This document shows, piece after piece, positions 55,272 through 63,711 of a stretch of 64,000 nucleotides of DNA. This DNA is from Methanolobus halotolerans. Lineage in GTDB: Archaea; Halobacteriota; Methanosarcinia; Methanosarcinales; Methanosarcinaceae. Both the position numbers and the translations under genes were made by a program. The stretch's first letter is position 1, and the number at the start of each line of letters is the position of its first letter. Below the pieces are notes generated by a model that was not told the DNA's origin, did not search any database, and worked only from the letters and a program-made list of their open reading frames with translations. The DNA lies in the NCBI RefSeq assembly GCF_004745425.1, contig NZ_PGGK01000004.1, positions 1 through 64,000 on the forward strand, written 5' to 3'.

Positions 55272-56530
55272 ACTTGAAAACAATCTTAAGAACAATCATC
55301 GCAGCCTGTATGATCCTGGCTGCATGTTCCTCTTTTACCCTTGCCGCCACCAGCGAAGTACGGCCAACGGTTACACTCAACTATGAGACCGAGCCGGAAG
55401 CCTTCATGCCCGGTGACACTGGCACAATTACAGTGGTCCTGCAGAACATGGCCAGTGGCGGTGTATATATCACAGAGGATGATGAAACACTGAGCATGAA
55501 TGCATACATTGCCAGTGCAACCATAGGCGGGAACAATGATTTTGAAATACTGGACAATGGCTACCATAACATAGGTTTGCTTGGGCCGCAGGACACAATT
55601 AAACTGTCTTTCAATGTAAAGGCCAAAGATAGTGCTTCCATTGGGACACATTTTCTGAACCTGCAACTTGTCGGCGGGAGTAACATGTACGACCTCAATT
55701 ACCGGATCCCTGTGAAGGTCGATGACAGAGACCTGAAACTGATAGTGTCCAGCCTTCCATCCACCCTGATGAACGAGGTATCTTCCGTAGGGGTTGAGGT
55801 TATTAACCGGAGGCCTAACGATGTAACCAGTGTCATTGTGAGTCCGGCAGGGGAAGGAATGATATTCACACCATCTGAATTCTTCATCGGTGCAATCCCG
55901 GCAGGCAACAGATCAACTGCAACCTTTACCCTGAATACCATGCAGTGTGACCTAGAAAGAAGTAACGTATCCTTTGCAGTGTCCTATTTCAACGGAGATA
56001 ATTTTCACAATGCAGGGGAAACGACTAGAGATGTGAGGATTATAGACCAGCACTCCCTAATACTCACATCCCTTGAGACTGAAAGAACAGGTAACACATA
56101 CACATTCTCAGGCGACCTAAACAATTTCGGGACCACTGACGCAAAGAATGTTATCGTATCTGTCCGAGGGTCTGAATTTATAAAACCTGTTCAGCCTTAT
56201 GCAAAATACTTCATAGGCACGCTTGAAGCTGATGACTTCAGCAGTTTCGAACTTTCCGCACAGATGTTATCCGGCAATATTTCCAGCATACCCGTTCTTA
56301 TAGAGTTCAGGGATCCGGACAATGACTATATTTCTATTGTAGAGAACATCGAAATAGATAGCTCAGGCTTTGTCAGCAGCAATTCAGATAACAAAAGCCC
56401 GGTTGCCCCGGGAGCAGTTGCCGGAGTATTTGCAATCGCAATTGTCGCACTGATAACGTATTCATGGAAAAAACGTAAACAACAGGAAGACGGCGTGCAG
56501 GAAGAAGATGTTGAACCTTACATTGAATAA
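55268..56530 (+). CDS. Exported COG1361-like protein of ABC module 3
   Basis: 420 residues. A signal segment with a cysteine (ILAACSSFTLAATSE) could be a lipoprotein-type or simple export signal. Beta-sandwich repeats follow, with the same AFMPGDTGTITVVLQNMAS motif as MPGDRGT in modules 1 and 2. The C-terminal membrane helix (AGVFAIAIVALITYSW) is followed by a charged tail. It is overlapped by the yip1-like gene and is followed by the ATPase. Confidence 0.8.
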   Translation: MNLKTILRTIIAACMILAACSSFTLAATSEVRPTVTLNYETEPEAFMPGDTGTITVVLQNMASGGVYITEDDETLSMNAYIASATIGGNNDFEILDNGYHNIGLLGPQDTIKLSFNVKAKDSASIGTHFLNLQLVGGSNMYDLNYRIPVKVDDRDLKLIVSSLPSTLMNEVSSVGVEVINRRPNDVTSVIVSPAGEGMIFTPSEFFIGAIPAGNRSTATFTLNTMQCDLERSNVSFAVSYFNGDNFHNAGETTRDVRIIDQHSLILTSLETERTGNTYTFSGDLNNFGTTDAKNVIVSVRGSEFIKPVQPYAKYFIGTLEADDFSSFELSAQMLSGNISSIPVLIEFRDPDNDYISIVENIEIDSSGFVSSNSDNKSPVAPGAVAGVFAIAIVALITYSWKKRKQQEDGVQEEDVEPYIE

Positions 56531-56545
56531 ATTGTCGGTGCTGAC

Positions 56546-57232
56546 ATGCCAAAACCTATCGTAGAACTCAGAGACGTGACAAAGATCTACACCCTTGGGA
56601 AGAACAGAATATATGCCCTGGACAAAGTGGATATCTCTATAGAAAAAGGTGATTTTGTCACGATAATGGGCTCCTCAGGTTCAGGAAAGAGTACACTTCT
56701 CAACATGATAGGCTGCCTTGACCTGCCCACAGGCGGAAAGGTCATGATCAACGGAACAGATATCTCCAGACTTGATGATAACGGACTGACATTGATCAGA
56801 AGGAATAACATCGGTTTTATATTCCAGCAGTTCAACCTTATCCAGACACTGACAGCCCTTGAAAATGTAGAAATGCCCATGATCTTCAATGGCACATCAC
56901 CCAAGATGCGCAGGAAGAAGGCGCTGGAGCTTTTCAGAAGAGCGCAGCTTCCGGCGGATTATGAGCAGCATAAACCCAATGAGCTTTCAGGAGGCCAGCA
57001 GCAGAGGGTTGCAATTGCCCGGGCACTGGCAAATAACCCGCCCATACTGCTTGCCGATGAACCTACAGGCAACCTCGACTCAAAGACAGGGCACAGCGTA
57101 ATGGAACTTTTGCAGGAACTCAACATTGCAGGCACAACCGTCATCGTGGTAACGCACGACCCCAGGCTGGAAGAATTCTCCAATACCACGATCAGACTGC
57201 AGGACGGGGTGATATGCAGTGAAACTTGCTAA
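56546..57232 (+). CDS. ABC transporter ATPase of MacB/LolD type (module 3)
   Basis: 228 residues. Walker [10 protein letters not shown], signature [15 protein letters not shown], Walker [16 protein letters not shown]-loop [10 protein letters not shown]. More divergent from the other two ATPases than these are from each other. It overlaps the permease start by 14 bases. Confidence 0.92.
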   Translation: MPKPIVELRDVTKIYTLGKNRIYALDKVDISIEKGDFVTIMGSSGSGKSTLLNMIGCLDLPTGGKVMINGTDISRLDDNGLTLIRRNNIGFIFQQFNLIQTLTALENVEMPMIFNGTSPKMRRKKALELFRRAQLPADYEQHKPNELSGGQQQRVAIARALANNPPILLADEPTGNLDSKTGHSVMELLQELNIAGTTVIVVTHDPRLEEFSNTTIRLQDGVICSETC

Positions 57233-58382
57233 TCCTCTGAAAAATAATATGTATGCCGAACTTGCCAAAAGGAACTTAAAAAGGCAATCCATCCGAACTA
57301 TACTTGCCGCCATAGGCATAATCATAGGCGTTATAGCAATATCTTCCATGGGGATCCTGGGTAACACAATGAAATTATCTGTTACGGATTCATTTGCGGA
57401 TATCGGTGACAAGCTCATGGTATATCCCGCACCGGGAGAGGGCTCGATAACCGAAAGGCAGATCGACCAGATCAGAAAAGTAGCCGGTATTGACAAGATA
57501 ATCCCACTCAATTCCCATGGAGAAAGAGTTGAATACAAGAATGAGGAGACCTTTGGTTCGGTCTATGACATTGAAAAGGACGGACTTGAGGAACTGGCAG
57601 AACTGGAGCAGGGGCGGTATTTCAAATCGGGCTCCACGGATTGTGTCCTCGGTTCAGGTATAGCTGATAAACTGGATATTACCGTAGGCAGTAAAATAGT
57701 AATAGGCGATTCAAAGCTGAGGGTAGTCGGCATCCTTAAAGAGAGAGGACTTGGCTTTGACATCGATACGGACAGTGGTATATTCACATCCCCGGAAATG
57801 TATGGGAAACTCTACCCGGATGACGAAAAGGGTTATGATTCGGCAATAATAACAGTCAAAGATATAAATGAGCTGGAAACTGTCCAGAAGGACATCGAAA
57901 ACAGGATTAATAAGAAAGATGAACTTATCACAATCTTTGCCACCAATCTCATTACCGAAAGTATCGACGGTGTTTTTGATGCGATCTCCCTCTTCCTGAT
58001 AGGCATCGGCTCGATATCCCTGCTGGTAGCAGGTGTAAGTATACTTAATGTAATGCTCATGTCCACCATGGAACGTACCAGAGAAATAGGAGTGATGAAA
58101 GCGGTAGGCGCATCCCGTAGAGATATACTCACGATGTTCCTGCTGGAAGCACTCTTCCTGGGTGTTGCAGCAAGCCTCATAGGTGGTTTGCTGACACTGG
58201 GAGGCAGCTATATGATCATCTCATTCATAATGGATGATGCTGCCTACCTGCTGAAGTTCTCCAATATTATCTATATTCTGGAAGGAGTGTTCTTCGGGAT
58301 TGCTACAAGCCTGCTAGGTGGCATGTATCCTGCCTGGAAGGCTTCCCGGATGAGACCCCTGGATGCGCTCAGATATGAGTGA
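57219..58382 (+). CDS. MacB/FtsX-type ABC permease (module 3)
   Basis: 387 residues from GTG 57219, overlapping the ATPase gene; ATG 57249 ([14 protein letters not shown]) is a plausible shorter start. One N-terminal helix ([20 protein letters not shown]), extracytoplasmic domain, and three C-terminal helices with [20 protein letters not shown] and [10 protein letters not shown]. It completes module 3. Confidence 0.9.
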   Translation: MKLANPLKNNMYAELAKRNLKRQSIRTILAAIGIIIGVIAISSMGILGNTMKLSVTDSFADIGDKLMVYPAPGEGSITERQIDQIRKVAGIDKIIPLNSHGERVEYKNEETFGSVYDIEKDGLEELAELEQGRYFKSGSTDCVLGSGIADKLDITVGSKIVIGDSKLRVVGILKERGLGFDIDTDSGIFTSPEMYGKLYPDDEKGYDSAIITVKDINELETVQKDIENRINKKDELITIFATNLITESIDGVFDAISLFLIGIGSISLLVAGVSILNVMLMSTMERTREIGVMKAVGASRRDILTMFLLEALFLGVAASLIGGLLTLGGSYMIISFIMDDAAYLLKFSNIIYILEGVFFGIATSLLGGMYPAWKASRMRPLDALRYE

Positions 58383-58475
58383 ACAGGATGCCGGAGATAA
58401 GTTTGTTTTCCGGCATATGGATTGATATAAATACTATCACTGAATAAATTTGATTCAACTTATGGGAGCCTCAAA

Positions 58476-59585
58476 ATGCTTAAGATCAAATTTGCCTTCC
58501 TGATACTCTTTTCACTAATGCTTGCTCTCACCGGCAACTCACTGGCAGCAGACTGCCCGGAAGATACAGGAATAACTGTCACTGAATTCTATTCCGATAT
58601 CGAGAGCGGCGATCTGACGGTGTATTCCGCAACTGAGATGGAAGGACTGGAAATTGAACTGTTGCTGGAGCATGAAGATGAGATACTTGATCAAAGGACC
58701 CTCGAGATCAGGAGAGTGGTTCCCGGTTCTGATATCATCAAGGTCTTCGAGTGGGAGACGGACAGTAAGGATGACGGCAGGTATCAGGCAGATGTCCGTA
58801 TACTCAAAGACGATTGTCTGTTGTATGCAGGTAACTACTCATTCGTACATGGCAGGCCGGTCATACCCAGAATAAAAGTCAACGATATAATAGCCAACTC
58901 ACAGGGGTCCAGCCTTATGTTAACTCCTGTGCAGCCAGTCATAGTTGATATCACCTATATGCTGGTGGACGGTTCCGACGTGATATACACCAACGACCAG
59001 GAAAGAATTGCCTTGAGCACAATGCCACTGGAACTGCGCGAACAGTGGGATACTCTTCTGGAAAATGACAAACAGTACAAAGGGCGGGTAAAGGTCAGAA
59101 TGTACAAACCCTCCGATACAATTACTGTTATGCAGGGATTTACAGCAAAAGATGATGTCTTTATCAGTGATACCTACAAGGATGCGATAGGTGCAAGTGC
59201 GACAATAGAAGGAAGGTCTCAGGTACCCTTCAGCGGTGCCGTCAGGTTCACGGTCCTGGAAAACGATGGCAATGGAAATATTGTTGAGACTGTTACCAGG
59301 AAATCACCGGTACTTCTCAGCGGTGATGACGAGACCGTGGAAAATATCTGGGAACAGAGGCTCAACAAAGGAGTATACAGATTGATCATAGAAGTGATCG
59401 GCAACGATGGAGACATACTTGCCGTCAGAGAAACCATCATTGAAGCAGAAGCTCCCCGGAATGTGACAAATACAAGCACTGATACAGATGATTCGTCCAA
59501 TGCAACCCCCGGATTCCCAGGGACCCACTCTATTATCATACTTATTTCAGCCGTTCTTATAATAAGGTTGAATAGCAAGCGATAG
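58476..59585 (+). CDS. Exported protein with PGF-type C-terminal sorting signal
   Basis: 369 residues. Signal peptide (FLILFSLMLALTGNSLAADC), then beta-rich sequence without a family match, a Thr/Ser-rich stalk (NTSTDTDDSSNAT), then PGFPG followed by one hydrophobic helix and a basic end. This tripartite tail resembles PGF/PEF-CTERM signals that archaeosortase processes to attach a lipid. It lies 8 bases before the next permease and probably works with it as its extracellular partner. Confidence 0.75.
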   Translation: MLKIKFAFLILFSLMLALTGNSLAADCPEDTGITVTEFYSDIESGDLTVYSATEMEGLEIELLLEHEDEILDQRTLEIRRVVPGSDIIKVFEWETDSKDDGRYQADVRILKDDCLLYAGNYSFVHGRPVIPRIKVNDIIANSQGSSLMLTPVQPVIVDITYMLVDGSDVIYTNDQERIALSTMPLELREQWDTLLENDKQYKGRVKVRMYKPSDTITVMQGFTAKDDVFISDTYKDAIGASATIEGRSQVPFSGAVRFTVLENDGNGNIVETVTRKSPVLLSGDDETVENIWEQRLNKGVYRLIIEVIGNDGDILAVRETIIEAEAPRNVTNTSTDTDDSSNATPGFPGTHSIIILISAVLIIRLNSKR

Positions 59586-59593
59586 GTATACCG

Positions 59594-60754
59594 ATGCGCT
59601 ACGAACTGTTCATCGCGATCCGCCATATAAAAGCACGAAAACGGCAGACCATACTCTCAGTTGCAGCTATAGGGATAGCGGTCATGATACTTCTGGTCTC
59701 ACAGGCTTTTATGGCAGGTTTCACCGGAGAGCTGTATGACAAGACTGTATCCAATCTTCCCCACGTGGTGGTGTCACCTCAGGAAGGAGAGGATTACATC
59801 CACCTGTATCAGAATATTGTCACGAAGACCAATAACATCGAAAGTGTAGTGGCATCATCCCCTTACCTGATAGGTGAAGCTTCCTTCGAATTCAGGGACA
59901 ACACCAGAAATGCGGCGCTCAAAGGTGTTATTCCCTCCGATGAAGATGCGGTTGCCCATGTCCGACAGGAGGTGGTCACGGGTAGCTTTGAAGAACTTGC
60001 CTATTCCAGTAATACAATCATGATCGGAGATGATCTTGCCGATGACCTGGAGATTGAACTCGGGGACACAGTAAGAGTATCTTTCCCCAATGCCAATCCG
60101 CTGTCCCTGGAAGTTATAGCCATATTTGATACCGGTACTCCAGAGGATGAAAGCCTGACATACACATCCCTTGAAACTGCACAACGTTTCTTTGACACTG
60201 CCAACGTTATCAATGGCATATCCCTGAGACTCGAGGATTTCAATAATGACAGACAGGTGGCATCTATTATACAGAATGAGGGATATGAGGCAAGCGGCTG
60301 GACCGAGAACAACCCTGAGATACTGAGGACAATCGCTATAGAAAGGACATCCAACAATATCACACTGGGATTTATCCTGCTTATAGCATCATTCGGAGTG
60401 GTCAGTACACTCAACATGGTTGTTATGAGTAAGATCAAAGAGATCGGTATCCTCATGGCAATGGGTGCCAAAAGGTCCAGTATAGGAATGATCTTTTTGA
60501 TGGAAAGCGGCATACTGGGACTTGCAGGCGCTGTAGTGGGAGCCCTTGCGGGAACGGTCATAGCACTTTCCGTAGGCAGCTATCCGCTTCCCGAGGGGAC
60601 TTTCGGAGAGATAACTTCCATACCGGTCCTGGTAAGGCCTCTCGATGTGATTACCATAATCGTTGTCGTTTTCCTGCTGAACCTCATCGCAGGCATATAC
60701 CCTGCCCGACATGCGGCAAGTTTTGACCCTGTAACTGCGATATCTGCAAAGTGA
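59594..60754 (+). CDS. MacB/FtsX-type permease without adjacent ATPase
   Basis: 386 residues. MRYELFIAIRHIKARKRQTI begins a LolC/E-like FtsX permease: helix 1 (ILSVAAIGIAVMILLVSQAF), a large outside domain and three C-terminal helices with FGVVSTLNMVVMSKIKEIGI and SFDPVTAISAK. No ATPase gene adjoins, so it may borrow the module-3 ATPase. It follows the sorted exported protein closely. Confidence 0.88.
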   Translation: MRYELFIAIRHIKARKRQTILSVAAIGIAVMILLVSQAFMAGFTGELYDKTVSNLPHVVVSPQEGEDYIHLYQNIVTKTNNIESVVASSPYLIGEASFEFRDNTRNAALKGVIPSDEDAVAHVRQEVVTGSFEELAYSSNTIMIGDDLADDLEIELGDTVRVSFPNANPLSLEVIAIFDTGTPEDESLTYTSLETAQRFFDTANVINGISLRLEDFNNDRQVASIIQNEGYEASGWTENNPEILRTIAIERTSNNITLGFILLIASFGVVSTLNMVVMSKIKEIGILMAMGAKRSSIGMIFLMESGILGLAGAVVGALAGTVIALSVGSYPLPEGTFGEITSIPVLVRPLDVITIIVVVFLLNLIAGIYPARHAASFDPVTAISAK

Positions 60755-60772
60755 AGAACTCAGATCATAATA

Positions 60773-61198
60773 TCATTCAGGATCTTGAACATAGTTTGAT
60801 GCCGGAAATTCAATGCCTTCAAATCTACACTTTGATATTTTCCTTTTGAATAAAAGGTACAAAAAGAATTTGAACAATGCATACAGGCGGAAATAAAAAG
60901 AAAAAAGAATGACAGGAAAGTGGCCTTCAATATAGACAATATACTTGTTGTCCTGCACAGAATCATCGACAAACCTCACGATGCCATCAAAGTGAAACCT
61001 CTCGATAACTGTATCTTTACGCATGCGCGGACCTATGACCACAACATCGATTTCCATACCGTCTTCACTTAAACTCCCATCAACAAAGCCATAATTAAAA
61101 AGCGTAGGTATCGGAGAGAAGAACTCTGTTTTGAATTGTGATCCTACTTTGCGGTATTTCAGAAAACTGTATTTGGGAGTCTCAATCACAATTCTCAT
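60773..61198 (-). CDS. Short, divergent inorganic pyrophosphatase-like protein
   Basis: 141 residues. VIETPKYSFLKYRKV and FFSPIPTLFNYGFVDGSLSEDGM (written in two parts: FFSPIPTLFNYGFV, DGSLSEDGMEIDVVV) match the core of family I pyrophosphatase, including Tyr and two of the metal-binding Asp (one of the usual three is Glu). DDSVQDNKYIVYI fits the next acidic strand. The C-terminal third is hydrophobic and basic (LFSFYFRLYALFKFFLYLLF) and unlike the enzyme, so it may be membrane-bound. Catalytic activity is uncertain. Confidence 0.6.
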   Translation of the reverse strand: MRIVIETPKYSFLKYRKVGSQFKTEFFSPIPTLFNYGFVDGSLSEDGMEIDVVVIGPRMRKDTVIERFHFDGIVRFVDDSVQDNKYIVYIEGHFPVILFSFYFRLYALFKFFLYLLFKRKISKCRFEGIEFPASNYVQDPE

Positions 61199-61252
61199 GT
61201 GATCATATTGGTAAAACTAATACAAAAAACCAGTATGGTAATTGCATAGGAG

Positions 61253-61405
61253 GTGCGAACGGGAAAGAAGGGTTGAATGCACAGGTTGGTGACATTGGTT
61301 TGTGTGGAGAGGTACAAGAAAACCCGTTCGCAATTGCACAAACGACTCTATCGGATATATACCTTTCGCCTTTATACGAACAAAATACCCGGGTGAAAGC
61401 CCTTT
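61253..61405 (+). other. Possible structured RNA or group II intron 5' fragment
   Basis: GTGCG at 61253-61257 resembles the 5' end of group II introns; GCGAACGGG (61255-61263) pairs perfectly with CCCGTTCGC (61323-61331). Further on, CGGGTGAAAGCCC (61390-61402) resembles the conserved GGTGAAAGTCC segment of domain I. No intron-encoded protein is present, so at most a 5' remnant. An H/ACA guide is an alternative because ACA follows the stem at 61338-61340. Confidence 0.3.
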
Positions 61406-61415
61406 AAAAGCATTA

Positions 61416-61564
61416 GAAAATATGGCTCTGTAGAAAACCTATCAAAATCAACACCAATGGACTAAAATAGATAATTAGCACACACTATTGTGCAATACAT
61501 TTCAAATTATTCTATACTTAAATCACTGACCAAATATCGAGGATTTCTACAGATCCGAAAATAT
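61416..61564. mobile_element. 133-bp MITE with 8-bp target duplication
   Basis: Terminal inverted repeats GGCTCTGTAGAAAACCT (61424-61440) and AGGATTTCTACAGATCC (61540-61556) match at 15 of 17 places. GAAAATAT stands directly on both sides (61416-61423 and 61557-61564), a perfect 8-bp target duplication. No protein is encoded, so it must be moved by a transposase elsewhere. The GG start and 8-bp duplication fit the IS6 family. The right duplication ends inside the stop codon of the permease gene. Confidence 0.85.
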
Positions 61565-62733
61565 CATTCGCTCTCGATGGCTTCAACCGGGTCGAGCCTG
61601 GCGGCACGCCTTGCCGGATAGACAGCTGCAATAATATTGATCAGGAATGAGAATACGATCGCATAGACAAAGTTAGCCAGATCCACCTTGAGTGGCAGAG
61701 TTGTCAGTCCGAAATACATCTCGCTTGGCAGGTCGATCTCATAGGATGAAAGCAGGATTATGCCTGCATATCCCAGAACACATCCCACCAAAACACCTAT
61801 GGTCCCCAGTATCAGTGATTCCAGCAGGAAGATCGCGGTTATGTGCTTCTTTGAAGTTCCCATGGCCATTAGCATTCCAATCTCTTTTTTCTTGTCCATC
61901 ACAACAGTAATAAGAGTATTCGCAACACCAAAACCTGCGATCATATATATTAGTCCATAGAATATCCACACGAACACCTGCTGGGTATTGAGCAGTTCAA
62001 GTATCTCACTGTTAGCCTCGATCCAGCTCACAGCATCAAGACCGGTCTCTGACTCTACAGACTGCGCAATCATTTCTGCCTGATATGGGTCCTGTACACG
62101 CACATTTATCCTGCTTGCGACCCCGCTCTCACCAAAAAGATCCCGGACAGTATCAAAACGTGCATAGGCAGTGTTCTCATCAGCAGGTGTACCACTATTG
62201 AATATTCCCACTACCCTGAATGATCTGGATCCGGCTGTCGGGATAACCGCATCCACACTGTCCCCTACAACAACATCGAGGTCTTCAGCGAGATTATCAC
62301 CGAGCACAATACCATTGTTTGTTCGTGATAGTTCAAACAATCTCCCGGACACAATGTCATCTTCAATGTTGACAACAGCATTCTCCGCTTCAGGGTCAAT
62401 ACCGAAGAGATCCACACCTTCTGCATTGTCTTTATACTGTAAGGCAACCTGCCCCGAAAAAACAGGAGACACTGCCAGAACACCTTCTTTATTACGCAGC
62501 TGTTCGGAAAAATGGTTATAGAAGTGAATGTATTCCTGATCATCTTCCATGGGACTTACAACTATGTGAGGAGAATTCTCCACCGTCGTTGTTACCAGTT
62601 CTTCCGTGAACCCTGACATCATGGACATCAGGACGACAATTACCCCTATGGCCAGAGCTACAGCAAAAATAGCAAAAAAGGTAAGTCTTTTACGCGCACT
62701 GATGTGCCTGAGGGCAATTTGCAGTTCGTACAT
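61564..62733 (-). CDS. MacB/FtsX-type permease, orphan, next to MITE
   Basis: 389 residues from ATG 62733 (AGGGA upstream; open to 62775). MYELQIALRHISARKRLTFF parallels the start of the plus-strand permease MRYELFIAIRHI. Outside domain and C-terminal helices with GVANTLITVVMDKKKEIGML and ARLDPVEAIESE complete the FtsX family layout. It converges with the other permease locus and has no ATPase beside it. The MITE abuts its stop codon, which is T of the target duplication plus CA on the plus strand (TGA on the coding strand). Confidence 0.88.
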   Translation of the reverse strand: MYELQIALRHISARKRLTFFAIFAVALAIGVIVVLMSMMSGFTEELVTTTVENSPHIVVSPMEDDQEYIHFYNHFSEQLRNKEGVLAVSPVFSGQVALQYKDNAEGVDLFGIDPEAENAVVNIEDDIVSGRLFELSRTNNGIVLGDNLAEDLDVVVGDSVDAVIPTAGSRSFRVVGIFNSGTPADENTAYARFDTVRDLFGESGVASRINVRVQDPYQAEMIAQSVESETGLDAVSWIEANSEILELLNTQQVFVWIFYGLIYMIAGFGVANTLITVVMDKKKEIGMLMAMGTSKKHITAIFLLESLILGTIGVLVGCVLGYAGIILLSSYEIDLPSEMYFGLTTLPLKVDLANFVYAIVFSFLINIIAAVYPARRAARLDPVEAIESE

Positions 62734-62815
62734 CCATATGTCCCTGAATCTGTTAATGTTAGTTGGCGTGACCACTTATAATATGTTTTGTATGTGCGCA
62801 AAACAAGCCAGTATC

Positions 62816-63442
62816 TCATCTGCCGGAGAGAGCAAGCTCCAGACCTATAACAGAGAATATACCTGCTTTTGCACGATTGACATACCTGCCAACCCCCGGC
62901 CGTTCCATGATCTTTATGCCAATGTATCCTGCAAACACGGATACAAAAGCGAACACTACCAGAGCCTGAACAAGGAAAATGATGCCCAGGAATACCATCT
63001 GCGAAGGAACGCTGCCGGCATCCAGATTCACGAACTGAGGCAGGAAAGCAAGGAAGAAAAGGGAAACTTTAGGATTAAGCAGGTTCATGAATATCCCCCG
63101 TCTGTACAGAGTTGTGAGATCACTTTCCCCTACAGTACCGGAAGAAATCAGCCGTTCACCCTCCTTCAGAGCCTTAAAAGCAAGATAGAGCAAATATATG
63201 GCACCTGCATATTTCAGAATAGTAAAAGCCAGAGCGGAATTGTAAAGAATTGCAGAGACACCCAGTGCTGCAGCAGTAGTATGGAACAGCAGCCCCGTGC
63301 ACAAACCTGATGCCGTTGCCATTCCGGCCTTTTTACCACGGGATATGCTCAGTGTAACTACAAAGATAATGTCCGGTCCAGGTAACAATGTAAGGGCAAC
63401 GGAGGCAGCAATGAAATATACCAGTTGTGTAAGTTCTATCAT
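62816..63442 (-). CDS. LysE/RhtB-family amino acid exporter
   Basis: 208 residues, about six membrane helices. The signature is ASVALTLLPGPDIIFVVTLS followed by SRGKKAGMATASG, and FMNLLNPKVSLFFLAFLPQF is the second conserved block. The family exports amino acids such as lysine, threonine or homoserine. It stands alone, convergent with nothing and divergent from larA across a 269-base gap that contains AT-rich promoter-like sequence. Confidence 0.9.
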   Translation of the reverse strand: MIELTQLVYFIAASVALTLLPGPDIIFVVTLSISRGKKAGMATASGLCTGLLFHTTAAALGVSAILYNSALAFTILKYAGAIYLLYLAFKALKEGERLISSGTVGESDLTTLYRRGIFMNLLNPKVSLFFLAFLPQFVNLDAGSVPSQMVFLGIIFLVQALVVFAFVSVFAGYIGIKIMERPGVGRYVNRAKAGIFSVIGLELALSGR

Positions 63443-63711
63443 AGACTTATCCTGACTTCTGAATTCGGTCTATTCCAGATAAGATTTATGTTATCATACT
63501 CTGTTTGGACCATTACTGACAGATTCATGTATTGTAGCACAAAAATAATATAAATAAACCTCCCCTTTATGCAAATTGATCATTAACATAATAACATTGA
63601 GATCAAAACCGGCCATAATCAATAGAATATATCTATTCCTGAGGGCCAAGATAACAGTACAGGAGATCTCAGATAACTGCAACTATTCTTCCTTAATCAG
63701 GAGTGATTCCT

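Noticed and set aside
61138-61407. 89-codon frame on the plus strand
   Set aside because: Overlaps the pyrophosphatase-like gene and the RNA-like stem; no ribosome site or family match.
62606-63310. 234-codon open frame on the plus strand
   Set aside because: It lies opposite the end of the permease and most of lysE, both with clear families; its product has no family pattern.
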